A DNA stretch of 14,610 nt from Treponema sp. (GTDB lineage: Bacteria; Spirochaetota; Spirochaetia; Treponematales; Treponemataceae). Under the pieces are notes generated by a model. It saw only the letters and a program-made list of their open reading frames with translations, made no database searches and was not told where the DNA came from. The stretch is taken from positions 1-14,610 of the forward strand of contig JAEDCY010000056.1 of NCBI GenBank assembly GCA_016293915.1, given 5' to 3'. A program made the translations under genes and the position numbers. Positions 6,597-13,453 of this stretch are shown piece by piece; position 1 is the stretch's first letter, and the number at the start of each line of letters is the position of its first letter.

Positions 6597-8258
6597 TTAC
6601 ACTGCCTCACTCCACATCTCGCTGTAAAGGCCGTGTTCATTAAGCAGCTGAATATGGCTTCCATGCTCAACAATTTTACCGTCTTTCATTACAAAGATTC
6701 TGTCGCAACCGGTTACTGTCGTAAGACGGTGAGCTATTAAGATTACCGATATCTTTTCATCCTTCAACTGCCTGATAACCTTATGAATTTCCATTTCGCT
6801 CACAGTATCAAGGCTGCTTGTAGCTTCATCAAGAATTATAAGGCTCGGGTTTCCAAGCAGGGCACGGGCAAGAGCAAGCCTCTGTTTTTCACCGCCGCTT
6901 AATCCGCCGCCATGCTCACCCAAAACTGTTTCATAACGCTTTGGAAGTTTTTCTATAAACTCATGGGCTCCAGCTTTTTTTGCAGCTTCAATAATATCTT
7001 CAAGAGAAGCATCCGGATTATGAAGCGCAATATTTTCCCTTACGCTGCCAGAAAATAAAAATATATCCTGTGGTACATAACCGATTTTACTTCGCAGATA
7101 TGATGTATCAATATCCCTGATATCATTACCGTCAAGAAATACACGCCCCTCATTTGCTTCATAGAATTTCAAAATCAATTTAACAAAGGTTGATTTTCCC
7201 GACCCGCTCGGTCCTACAAAGGCAGTCCAGCTGCCAGCAGGAATTTCAAGACTCAGATGCTCATAAACAGGGCGGCGACTGCCATATGCAAAGGTTACAT
7301 CTTCAAATTTGATATGTCCTTCTATATTTTCTGGCTTCATATATTGCACCGCATCATTCTTTTCTTTTTCAAGCTCAAGAATTTCTCCAACACGTTCTGC
7401 TGCAACCAGTGCTTCCTGTACCTGATTCTGTATATTAATGAGCCGGAATAGAGGCCCCGTAAAATACCCTAGAAGTGAATTAAAGGTTATCAGAGTACCG
7501 AAGCTCATAGTTCCGCCAATAATTGCCGAACAGCCAATCCAGTAAACAAGAATTCCGCTCACACCGTTAATGAGCCCGCTTATAAGGCCCTGAGAAATAC
7601 CATAGCGGTTGAGAGTCCAGCCGGTTGCAACTGCTGTCATCTTTTTTTTCTCGTATTCAGTGTTTACAATTTCTTCGGCATTCAATGCCTTTACAGTTGA
7701 AACTCCGTTTAGAGATTCATACAAATAAGACTGAACCTCTGCTCCCTGACTCATAGATTTTGCATAATAACTTCTGTAAATCTTCGCATAGATTACAGAC
7801 ACTGCCGAAGCAATTACTACCGTTGCAATTGAAATTCCAAAGAGCCTTGAATTGATTGAAAAAAGTATAGGGCCGCTCACAACAAGCATGACCACATCCA
7901 TAATTCCACTGAGGGCTGCAGAAGAAAGTGTTTGTTTTATTTTATCAAGGTCTCCAAGGCGCGAAAGAACCTCTCCAGATTTACGGCTCTCAAAAAAAGA
8001 AAGTGGCAGGCTGAAAATATGAGACAGATACGAAAAATTCAGCTGCAAATCTGTTTTAAAAGAAAAATGTGAAAGCAAAATACTGCGTACAGTTCCCACG
8101 AGGCTTTGTATTATAGTAACCAGAAGGATTCCCACTGTAAGCGTGTGCAGCGAAAAGGCCGCTTTTGAGTAAATCACCTCATCAAAAACGTATTTATAAT
8201 AGAAAGAAGATATTATTCCAAACGCAAGGAGTAGAACCGAGGCAAGAAATGAAAACAC
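6597..8258 (-). CDS. ABC permease-ATPase of a C39-type peptide exporter (C-terminal part of a split gene)
   Basis: This part carries a six-helix ABC exporter domain (about the first 290 residues) and an ATPase domain with Walker A GPSGSGKST, signature LSGGEKQR, Walker B LIILDEATSSLD and the H-loop in LIAHRL. It is the transport half of a peptidase-containing ABC transporter that cleaves and exports peptides with double-glycine leaders. The frame is open from the TAA at 8361-8363 onward and already encodes AVFFEPTADFKK, the linker that normally joins the C39 domain to the first helix. No ATG lies near the beginning. GTG at 8258 is the first usable start, lacks a ribosome site and would cut into helix 1. 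The gene therefore looks like the rear part of one interrupted 719-codon gene rather than a natural separate gene. Confidence 0.8.
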   Translation of the reverse strand: MFSFLASVLLLAFGIISSFYYKYVFDEVIYSKAAFSLHTLTVGILLVTIIQSLVGTVRSILLSHFSFKTDLQLNFSYLSHIFSLPLSFFESRKSGEVLSRLGDLDKIKQTLSSAALSGIMDVVMLVVSGPILFSINSRLFGISIATVVIASAVSVIYAKIYRSYYAKSMSQGAEVQSYLYESLNGVSTVKALNAEEIVNTEYEKKKMTAVATGWTLNRYGISQGLISGLINGVSGILVYWIGCSAIIGGTMSFGTLITFNSLLGYFTGPLFRLINIQNQVQEALVAAERVGEILELEKEKNDAVQYMKPENIEGHIKFEDVTFAYGSRRPVYEHLSLEIPAGSWTAFVGPSGSGKSTFVKLILKFYEANEGRVFLDGNDIRDIDTSYLRSKIGYVPQDIFLFSGSVRENIALHNPDASLEDIIEAAKKAGAHEFIEKLPKRYETVLGEHGGGLSGGEKQRLALARALLGNPSLIILDEATSSLDTVSEMEIHKVIRQLKDEKISVILIAHRLTTVTGCDRIFVMKDGKIVEHGSHIQLLNEHGLYSEMWSEAV

Positions 8259-8360
8259 AAGAGTTTTTGTATGAGGCAGAAAAACGGGAATGAACTTAAG
8301 CAGAAGGCTGTCTTTTTTATCTGATTTTTTAAAATCTGCCGTCGGCTCAAAAAAGACTGC

Positions 8361-8363
8361 TTA
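8361..8363 (-). other. in-frame TAA splitting the C39-ABC transporter gene
   Basis: The C39 frame ends WTG-TAA and continues in the same frame with AVFFEPTADFKK, the standard linker of bacteriocin ABC transporters. The first base of the ABC frame (8258) and of the stop (8363) differ by 105 bases, a multiple of three, so this is a nonsense codon and not a frameshift. Relatives carry a Val, Ile or Tyr-like residue here; TAT or TAC to TAA is one substitution (inference). Confidence 0.85.
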
Positions 8364-8756
8364 ACCAGTCCAGCTTTTAAAAAACTTTTCGTAAGTGATT
8401 TTCTGTTTTTTATATAACGGATCCGGATCCCAAATTTCTATTTTTTTCTCTGATATTTTTTTTACTACAACATAGTGATTGATACAGTTATTTTCATTCC
8501 GAGTAATATGCATATGAGCAATGAATGGTGTAGGAACTCCAGGAACAATAGAACGATGTTCTCCCTTTACAGCCCTAGCTTTCAATTGATATTTTCTCGC
8601 TGCTTCAAGAAGCCCTTTTACATTTGTTCCTTCGCTATCTGTTCCTGCAAATACTCTTATTTCTGCGACACTTAGCTTTTTATTGAAATATGATGCTATC
8701 ATTGCCAGGCAAGCTGCACCACAATCAGATGCATCAAATTGCTGTCTGTATATCAT
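8361..8756 (-). CDS. C39 leader peptidase domain (N-terminal part of the split exporter)
   Basis: A 131-residue peptidase family C39 domain. Its catalytic residues are all visible: Gln6 (oxyanion) and Cys12 in RQQFDASDCGAACLAMI, His94 in INHYVVV, and Asp110 in IWDPDP. Such domains sit on the cytoplasmic face of peptide exporters and cut after double-glycine leaders, which fits the three precursor peptides upstream. The start ATG at 8756 overlaps the stop of the preceding gene as ATGA, implying coupled translation; this start gives the normal length before the catalytic Cys. The protein ends at FFKSWTG because of an in-frame TAA where family members continue into the transporter. The free domain might still act in trans. 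Confidence 0.85.
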   Translation of the reverse strand: MIYRQQFDASDCGAACLAMIASYFNKKLSVAEIRVFAGTDSEGTNVKGLLEAARKYQLKARAVKGEHRSIVPGVPTPFIAHMHITRNENNCINHYVVVKKISEKKIEIWDPDPLYKKQKITYEKFFKSWTG

Positions 8757-9076
8757 AATTGTTTCAATTTGTTTATATCGTCTTCCTTGAAAATCTGGTA
8801 ATAATATTTGTAAATCAAAGAAGCTCTTATGCAAAATAATAAGCCATAAAAAAATCCAACAAAACCACCCATAAACAGGAATGTTCCAATGTAAGGTATT
8901 GGTAATTTATCCGTACAAACAAAAGCTGCAATGGAAAACAACATTATTAAAATGTCATTTATAATATCATCTTTCCATGCTTTTCTAGGTTTCACAATTA
9001 ATCGAGAATCTTCAAACTCGTTAGCATCGACCTTCGGAATTGTCCGAAGAATTACATTTAAAAGCATTGCATTCAT
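8753..9076 (-). CDS. small two-helix membrane protein, possible immunity or export accessory
   Basis: A 107-residue protein not recognised as any named family. About 40 soluble residues are followed by two hydrophobic segments: DILIMLFSIAAFVCTD (about 42-57) and IGTFLFMGGFVGFFYGLLFCI (about 63-83). A charged tail ends KEDDINKLKQL. The start ATG at 9076 has GGAG 8 bases upstream. The stop overlaps the C39 start as ATGA, so it is made in fixed ratio with the exporter. Small membrane proteins next to bacteriocin exporters are often immunity proteins; here that is inference from context only. It lies 20 bases after the S41 gene upstream. Confidence 0.7.
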   Translation of the reverse strand: MNAMLLNVILRTIPKVDANEFEDSRLIVKPRKAWKDDIINDILIMLFSIAAFVCTDKLPIPYIGTFLFMGGFVGFFYGLLFCIRASLIYKYYYQIFKEDDINKLKQL

Positions 9077-9096
9077 TTTTTTGTCTCCATGAACTT

Positions 9097-10551
9097 CTAA
9101 AAATCTATCTGTTCTATTAGTTTTTTATCATGTGTAATAAAACCCACAGTTTCTGATACATTAGTTTCCGTACACCAATAATCTGGATAAAAGCCATAAG
9201 TCTCACCCTTCCATTGTTCAATACATTGTAATAATACTGTATTTTTATAAGAGGTTGATGCAAAACTAACAATAAGTTTAGAATTAGGAAGTTCATATTG
9301 AATAGGATTTCCGCTAATTAATGTTCCAGATGAATTTTGGCCAACCAGTATTATGTTATTCTTATTCATCATGTATAAATATCCAATACAATGTTCGGCA
9401 TTTGATGCTGTATAATAATCTATTAGTATTACCAATGTTGCATCAATTCTTTGTCCTGTATCTTGCGGTAATTTATTCGGCGCTATATTTTCTAAGCCTA
9501 TATAATATCGTTTATTATTGTTTTTTTGATTTTCAGCTTCTAATCTGGATGATTCTATTATTTCATCTGATTGATGATTTTTGATATTTGTTTCATATTT
9601 TTTTTGTGCAATAATACTTGATTGTAATTCAACACACCCCATATCAGCTTTATTAAGAAATCTCCATAGGTCTTCTCGTTGTTTTTCAGATTTTCTCCTA
9701 TTATAGATTGCTGCTACAAGCTCCTTTGGATAATATGTGTATCCTCCTGAATTTCCTCTCAAATCAAGGACAATATATTTTTTCCCTTGTTCCAAGGCTG
9801 GAATTTTATTAATTTCGCGCATAAATAATTGTTCTTCATCAGAACCCTTTATGATATTAAAACTCCCAGCTCTTATATATAGAGAATCATCTGTCTCCAC
9901 TAATCTCAATATTGCTTTATCATTAAAAGCAGAATCAATTAATGATATTGGTACTTTATAATTTTTTCTTTCTAAAGCCAAAATTTCATATTCTTTTCCA
10001 TCTGTAAGACTTGGTCCAAAAAAGTATAACTCTTGATTATTTTTAATTATCTTTTTCAAGTCCGATATATTTCCAGTATATTTCTTACCAATTAGATTTT
10101 TTTGAGGTGACTCCAATAAATAATAGTTCCCATTCTTTTTCTCAAAAAAGTATTCCGAACTATATACACTTTCTTGCTTAGATAACTTCCAATTGCGTTC
10201 AAAAGTCCGTATTCCTAAATGTCCATCTTTTATATCTAAATCATAGAGAAAATTCCATAATGGAACTAATAAGGCATCTTGATTTATGCCATTTATACAA
10301 TTCTTTTCCAGTCCCTTTTTTTTCCGCCATGTGAAATTCTTGTTATACTCTCTTAATATTTTTTTGCTGTCAAAATTAATTGTTGCTTTTCTATTTATCT
10401 CATCATAAAAAACATACCCATTCTCAAAATAATTTCTAAAGGCGTTTATGTCTTCCATTACAATACTGTTTTTATCTTGAGATTTTTCACAACCTGTTAT
10501 ACATAAACAGCATAAAATAATTAAAAAGATTAAATATATTTTTTTCTTCAT
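9097..10551 (-). CDS. S41-type peptidase lipoprotein A of the peptide cluster
   Basis: A 484-residue lipoprotein. The signal MKKKIYLIFLIILCCLCITGC has a standard lipobox, with lipid on Cys21. The S41 fold shows DGH with His111 in IKDGHLGIR, the strand-loop VLDLRGNSGG (261-270), and the nucleophile motif TASNAE with Ser383. The position of the CtpA-type lysine is Thr (SSGT near 408-410). The His-Ser set therefore fits the tricorn/IRBP-like branch of S41 rather than the Ser-Lys CtpA branch. The start at 10551 was chosen because the signal peptide begins there; a purine-rich GAGAGAG lies upstream. It follows precursor 1 after a strong stem-loop. It is a paralogue of the 11256-12635 protein and shares GFYPDYW near the end. 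It may trim exported peptides (inference). Confidence 0.85.
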   Translation of the reverse strand: MKKKIYLIFLIILCCLCITGCEKSQDKNSIVMEDINAFRNYFENGYVFYDEINRKATINFDSKKILREYNKNFTWRKKKGLEKNCINGINQDALLVPLWNFLYDLDIKDGHLGIRTFERNWKLSKQESVYSSEYFFEKKNGNYYLLESPQKNLIGKKYTGNISDLKKIIKNNQELYFFGPSLTDGKEYEILALERKNYKVPISLIDSAFNDKAILRLVETDDSLYIRAGSFNIIKGSDEEQLFMREINKIPALEQGKKYIVLDLRGNSGGYTYYPKELVAAIYNRRKSEKQREDLWRFLNKADMGCVELQSSIIAQKKYETNIKNHQSDEIIESSRLEAENQKNNNKRYYIGLENIAPNKLPQDTGQRIDATLVILIDYYTASNAEHCIGYLYMMNKNNIILVGQNSSGTLISGNPIQYELPNSKLIVSFASTSYKNTVLLQCIEQWKGETYGFYPDYWCTETNVSETVGFITHDKKLIEQIDF

Positions 10552-10566
10552 CAATTTCTCTCTCTG

Positions 10567-10599
10567 AATTTCCAGCCCATTTAAATGGTGCTGGAAATT
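10567..10599 (-). other. strong mRNA stem-loop between precursor 1 and S41 gene A
   Basis: AATTTCCAGC (10567-10576) pairs perfectly with GCTGGAAATT (10590-10599). The stem extends by CCAT/ATGG with one bulged T, leaving a TTAA loop, for 14 pairs in all. On the transcribed strand it is followed by CAGAGAGAG and not by a U tract, so it is not a standard terminator. It may protect the precursor mRNA end or reduce read-through into the lipoprotein gene. Confidence 0.6.
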
Positions 10600-10609
10600 A
10601 ACATAATTA

Positions 10610-10807
10610 CTATTTTTTACCTGTTGGTGAAAAATCCTGTCCAGACTTTCGGTTTTGATCTTCCTGAGCACAGAAATCTTGATATGCTTTCTCTTCTTCT
10701 GATTTTAATGTTGAACCATCACAATAATCAGAAATTCCTGCACATAATTCATAATTCTGTTCATCACAGATATCCTCAAATCCATCCAAATCTGAAATTG
10801 TTTTCAT
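10610..10807 (-). CDS. RiPP-like precursor peptide 1
   Basis: A 65-residue peptide. The leader starts MKTISDLDGFEDICDE, sharing IxDLxGFxDICxE with two other short genes of the cluster. It runs to LCAG (21-24), a double-glycine-like site with Leu at -4, Ile at -12 and Phe at -15. The following 41 residues are polar and acidic, contain two cysteines (29 and 46), and end SPTGKK, comparable with the TGGK and AGGK ends of the other two. GAGG lies 7 bases before the ATG. Inverted-repeat elements lie both before and after the gene. The chemical modification is unknown. C39 cleavage after Gly24 is inferred from the exporter in the same operon. Confidence 0.78.
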   Translation of the reverse strand: MKTISDLDGFEDICDEQNYELCAGISDYCDGSTLKSEEEKAYQDFCAQEDQNRKSGQDFSPTGKK

Positions 10808-10842
10808 AATTATACCTCTACTCTATTTTATTTTGTTTCTAA

Positions 10843-10879
10843 TATATTAGCCTGTACGGACACCGTACTGACTAATATA
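10843..10879 (-). other. inverted repeat in front of precursor 1
   Basis: TATATTAG (10843-10850) pairs with CTAATATA (10872-10879). After two mismatches, GTACGG (10854-10859) pairs with CCGTAC (10863-10868) around a 3-base loop, for 15 pairs in all. No U tract follows on the transcribed strand. It occupies most of the 84 bases between precursors 2 and 1 and could be an mRNA processing or stability element, or a protein-binding dyad. Confidence 0.55.
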
Positions 10880-10891
10880 ATTCTTTAATGA

Positions 10892-11203
10892 CTATTTTCC
10901 GCCAGCTCCATTGGACGAAGCAGAACTACTATTATTTGAAGGTCCAGACCCATTGTAAGGACCATATTGATCAGGAATATTTCCAGGTTCACCCCTATCA
11001 ATTCCAGGTCTTTTATAAGGATCTGTATATTCACTTCCTCCGCTAGCAGATGGATCATTCCATCTAAGTTTTCCATTCGATTCTCCTTTTTCTTCATAAC
11101 CTCCCTGGCATATACCATGATTATTAGAACCAGCAGTTATATTAAATTCATTGCATATATCTTCAAATCCTTGTAAATCGAAGATATTTAATTTTTTTTC
11201 CAT
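10892..11203 (-). CDS. RiPP-like precursor peptide 2 (long Gly/Ser/Asn-rich core)
   Basis: A 103-residue peptide starting MEKKLNIFDLQGFEDICNE, the same leader pattern as precursors 1 and 3. It runs to NITAG (21-25), a plausible C39 cut site with Ile at -4. The 78-residue core is rich in Gly, Ser, Asn, Pro and Tyr. It has one Cys (32) and one Trp (48), repeated DPYKRPGIDRGEPG-like turns and a serine-rich end closing NGAGGK. It has a near-perfect ribosome site, AAAGGAGGT, with about 6 bases before the ATG, the strongest in the cluster, as expected for an abundant substrate peptide. An overlapping frame of 77 codons was rejected in favour of this one. Confidence 0.78.
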   Translation of the reverse strand: MEKKLNIFDLQGFEDICNEFNITAGSNNHGICQGGYEEKGESNGKLRWNDPSASGGSEYTDPYKRPGIDRGEPGNIPDQYGPYNGSGPSNNSSSASSNGAGGK

Positions 11204-11232
11204 TCGAAACCTCCTTTCAAATTTATTTTAAG

Positions 11233-11253
11233 TTTTATCTGCGCAGAATAAAA
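11233..11253 (-). other. palindrome in front of precursor 2
   Basis: TTTTAT and ATAAAA flank the perfect 8-base palindrome CTGCGCAG (11239-11246), with one unpaired A. It begins 3 bases after the S41 gene B stop and lies about 30 bases before the precursor 2 ATG. It shares a TCTGC/GCAGA core with the palindrome ahead of precursor 3. As RNA it gives only a short hairpin; as DNA it could be an operator. Confidence 0.45.
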
Positions 11254-11255
11254 TC

Positions 11256-12635
11256 TTATTTACTATGCAATTTTATAAAATCATCTATATAATCCTCATT
11301 CTCTGAAAAAATCCAATAATCTGGATAGAATCCTTCTGTGTCTCCTCGCCAGCCATTTTCCTTTGAAAGAATTTTATTTCCTGTATTATCTATATGACAT
11401 AATTGTATGCGAATTTTAGAATCAGGCAGTAAATATGAAAATGAGCCTCCAAAATCAAGCATTCCGGCAGATTTTTCCCCTATAAGAAATACTTTATCCT
11501 TAAAATAATATTTTAAAAATGCAATTGATTTTTCTGCCGCTGATGTTGTAAAGGTATTCATAATTATAAATATTTTTCCATTAAAAGCAGGGTTATCTAT
11601 TTCAATTCTTTCACCTTCCTGCGTAAAGGTTTTATACCTTTCTTTCTTATCTTCAAAATAATTTATTGATGGCATCTGTCCATCCAAAAGATAACTATTT
11701 TTTATGGTTTCTGTAGTTAATACAATTTCTCCTACTTCCAAATCAGCCTCTAGTTTCCTACACCTTTCATCATTATAAAAATCAATATTGCCAAACAGCA
11801 TTGTTGCAAGAATAGGGATAAAATTTGCAGCATATCCCCCATTATTGTCTCTAAAATCAAATATCACCGTAGAAAAGTTATTAATTTTTTCACATATTTC
11901 ATCTCTTGTTTTTTCATAGTTTTCAATATTGTTTTCAAGATGAGGTTTAAATGTTCTGGCAATTATATAAAGCTTATTTCCTTTTTTTTCATACCACAAG
12001 TCTTTCCCATTTCTAGGATTCAGTTCATCCCTTCTTACTGGAATTTCTATGATTTTATTATCCAAGTTGATTTCAGCTGTATTTAATGATATTTTTTCCG
12101 AAAAAATGATATAGCGATAAACATAGTCTCCATTATTATATTCTTTAACTATATTCTCAACGTTTCCTGTATATTTCATTCCTTTTGCTATATCTGAATT
12201 GAATTTATTTTGAACATAAAAAGCATCATCTATTTTTTCAAAGAATATATCAGAGAGATATACTCTGTTTACATATGATTTAGCTATATATTCGTTTTTC
12301 CCTTTAATTGTCATATGTGTATTTTCTCGCTTAAGAGAATTTTGCAAGGCATACGTTATTGCAACTGCAAATGCTGTATTATAAATTCCATTTTCATCTG
12401 GTTTTTCATATTTAGTTTTGCAATCTTTTTCAGCAAACTTAATATATCGGTTCTTAACATCATTTATAAAATCATCTATATCCAGACCAGCATCCACTGC
12501 TTGATTAAAATCGATAGAGGCCTCTGTAAGAACGGTTCTTAAATATTCACAATCTTTTTCAATAGGATTTGTACTAATTTTTGGCGAGCAAGAAAGAAAT
12601 ATAAATAACAAACCAATCAAAAAAAACTTTCTCAT
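11256..12635 (-). CDS. S41-type peptidase lipoprotein B of the peptide cluster
   Basis: A 459-residue lipoprotein with signal MRKFFLIGLLFIFLSC (lipid on Cys16). S41 features are His107 in ENTHMTIK, VIFDFRDNNGG (257-267) and the nucleophile motif TTSAAE with Ser365. Then LIGEKSAGM follows, where the CtpA lysine position is Met391 or so, again pointing to the tricorn/IRBP-like branch. GFYPDYW (435-441) is shared with lipoprotein A, and overall order and length match, so the two are diverged copies. The ATG at 12635 overlaps the GNAT stop as ATGA, which sets the start and implies coupled translation. It is placed directly before precursor 2. A role in trimming or degrading the exported peptides, or in self-protection, is inference. 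Confidence 0.85.
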   Translation of the reverse strand: MRKFFLIGLLFIFLSCSPKISTNPIEKDCEYLRTVLTEASIDFNQAVDAGLDIDDFINDVKNRYIKFAEKDCKTKYEKPDENGIYNTAFAVAITYALQNSLKRENTHMTIKGKNEYIAKSYVNRVYLSDIFFEKIDDAFYVQNKFNSDIAKGMKYTGNVENIVKEYNNGDYVYRYIIFSEKISLNTAEINLDNKIIEIPVRRDELNPRNGKDLWYEKKGNKLYIIARTFKPHLENNIENYEKTRDEICEKINNFSTVIFDFRDNNGGYAANFIPILATMLFGNIDFYNDERCRKLEADLEVGEIVLTTETIKNSYLLDGQMPSINYFEDKKERYKTFTQEGERIEIDNPAFNGKIFIIMNTFTTSAAEKSIAFLKYYFKDKVFLIGEKSAGMLDFGGSFSYLLPDSKIRIQLCHIDNTGNKILSKENGWRGDTEGFYPDYWIFSENEDYIDDFIKLHSK

Positions 12636-13171
12636 TTTTTTCTCTTGTTTTCTTTTTTCCATTCAAAATACTCATCTTTAGTAATTTCATAAAGATAAAT
12701 ATCACTCACTATACCAGAATAGCTTTTTTGTCCAAAATGTCTTTTACCGATTTTGTGCCCCATATAATTTTTTGTAAATTTTTCATATAGCCTATAAGCA
12801 TGTTCATTCTTTTCTGCAACAATCCAATTGAATGCATTACAGCCTCTCTTTACAAATAAATAATCAAGGTATTCAAAAAAAGCTTTCCCCAAGATTATAG
12901 TCTTATCTTTTTCAAAAAGAATAAACCTAAATCCAGCTATTATATCCAATGGCCTGCTCCAGGTTGCACAGAAATAGGCAATTATTCCCTCATCATCCAA
13001 TACAACAAAATTCTCATATAGCCATGTATTGGGCTGATGTTCTATAATTCCTGTTTCTGTAAAAGCACCGTCAGAGAAAAACCATTGATTTTCTAAATCA
13101 TTACCTGCAAGAACAAGTTTCCGGGACAATCCTGATGCGACTGCAAACGCAGGTTCTAATCTATACGACAT
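12632..13171 (-). CDS. GNAT-like acetyltransferase of the peptide cluster
   Basis: A 179-residue protein with the layout of a diverged GNAT fold. The central strand is YENFVVLDDEGIIAYFCATW (about 52-71). The C-terminal half has FNWIVAEKNEHAYRLYEKF, matching the N-x-x-A-x-x-x-Y-x-K-F helix that packs on acetyl-CoA, then NYMGHKIGKRHFG. The usual R/QxxGxG/A pyrophosphate loop is not clear, so cofactor use is uncertain. The start at 13171 has AAGGA 9 bases upstream. Its stop overlaps the next S41 gene start (ATGA). It lies between precursor 3 and S41 gene B, so it could acetylate the peptide (for example lysine or the N-terminus) or protect the producer. Both are inference. Confidence 0.65.
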   Translation of the reverse strand: MSYRLEPAFAVASGLSRKLVLAGNDLENQWFFSDGAFTETGIIEHQPNTWLYENFVVLDDEGIIAYFCATWSRPLDIIAGFRFILFEKDKTIILGKAFFEYLDYLFVKRGCNAFNWIVAEKNEHAYRLYEKFTKNYMGHKIGKRHFGQKSYSGIVSDIYLYEITKDEYFEWKKENKRKK

Positions 13172-13192
13172 TTAGATTATTCCTTATACTTC

Positions 13193-13396
13193 CTATTTAC
13201 CACCTGTTGATGATTCTGAAGAAGATGCCATAAAAGGTACTGAAGGATTTGTATTTATTTCTGGGAGATTCCATGAAGAACCACATGGTACATCATCATC
13301 ACGTGTCGGAGGAACGTATCCTCCCTTTGTCATAATTAATTCAGTTTCATTGCAGATATCTGCAAATCCTTCCAGATCCGAAATCATTTTTTCCAT
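13193..13396 (-). CDS. RiPP-like precursor peptide 3
   Basis: A 67-residue peptide starting MEKMISDLEGFADICNE, with the shared IxDLxGFxDICxE leader. It runs to IMTKGG (21-26), a true double glycine that C39 peptidases commonly cut after. The 41-residue core has one Cys (38), one Trp (42), several Pro and an Asp triplet. It ends in a serine-rich stretch closing SSTGGK, like precursor 2. The start at 13396 was chosen because AGGAGG lies 8 bases upstream; a longer frame from 13453 would overlap the SPASM gene stop and lacks a ribosome site. It sits directly downstream of the SPASM gene, so it is the likeliest direct substrate of that protein. A possible private promoter lies at 13423-13453. Confidence 0.8.
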   Translation of the reverse strand: MEKMISDLEGFADICNETELIMTKGGYVPPTRDDDVPCGSSWNLPEINTNPSVPFMASSSESSTGGK

Positions 13397-13422
13397 AGCT
13401 TTCGCCTCCTCGTATAAATATT

Positions 13423-13453
13423 TATATATCAAATCTGCAGATTTAATAATCAA
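13423..13453 (-). promoter_or_regulatory. possible promoter of precursor 3 with palindrome in a 19-base spacer
   Basis: On the minus strand TTGATT (13453-13448) and TATATA (13428-13423, preceded by TGA as an extended -10) are 19 bases apart. The spacer holds AAATCTGCAGATTT (13431-13444), a perfect 14-base palindrome. A second perfect palindrome, TATAAATATTTATA (13413-13426), overlaps the -10. Long spacers with a central dyad are typical of MerR-type promoters; no such regulator is in the window. The AT richness makes chance matches possible. Confidence 0.35.

Noticed and set aside
8416..8430. GGATCCGGATCC tandem in the C39 region as a cloning scar or repeat
   Set aside because: It encodes the conserved catalytic IWDPDP stretch in frame, so coding constraint explains it.
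8757..8834. 26-residue N-terminal extension of the C39 domain
   Set aside because: It overlaps the preceding membrane-protein gene; the ATGA overlap at 8753-8756 and the family length before the catalytic Cys support the later start.
10567..10599. Rho-independent terminator after precursor 1
   Set aside because: The stem is strong but no U tract follows on the transcribed strand; the next bases are CAGAGAGAG.
10552..10671. 40-residue N-terminal extension of S41 lipoprotein A
   Set aside because: It would overlap the end of precursor 1 and the stem-loop and would bury the lipoprotein signal peptide, which starts at 10551.
10885..11118. 77-codon minus frame overlapping precursor 2
   Set aside because: It runs in another frame inside precursor 2, has no ribosome site, and lacks the shared leader; precursor 2 has a near-perfect Shine-Dalgarno sequence.
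10892..13396. Precursor genes as CRISPR-like or tandem DNA repeats
   Set aside because: The similarity is limited to the leader and tail codons of protein-coding genes, with unequal spacing and no repeat-spacer pattern.
13397..13453. 19-residue N-terminal extension of precursor 3
   Set aside because: It overlaps the SPASM gene stop and has no ribosome site, while AGGAGG precedes the ATG at 13396.
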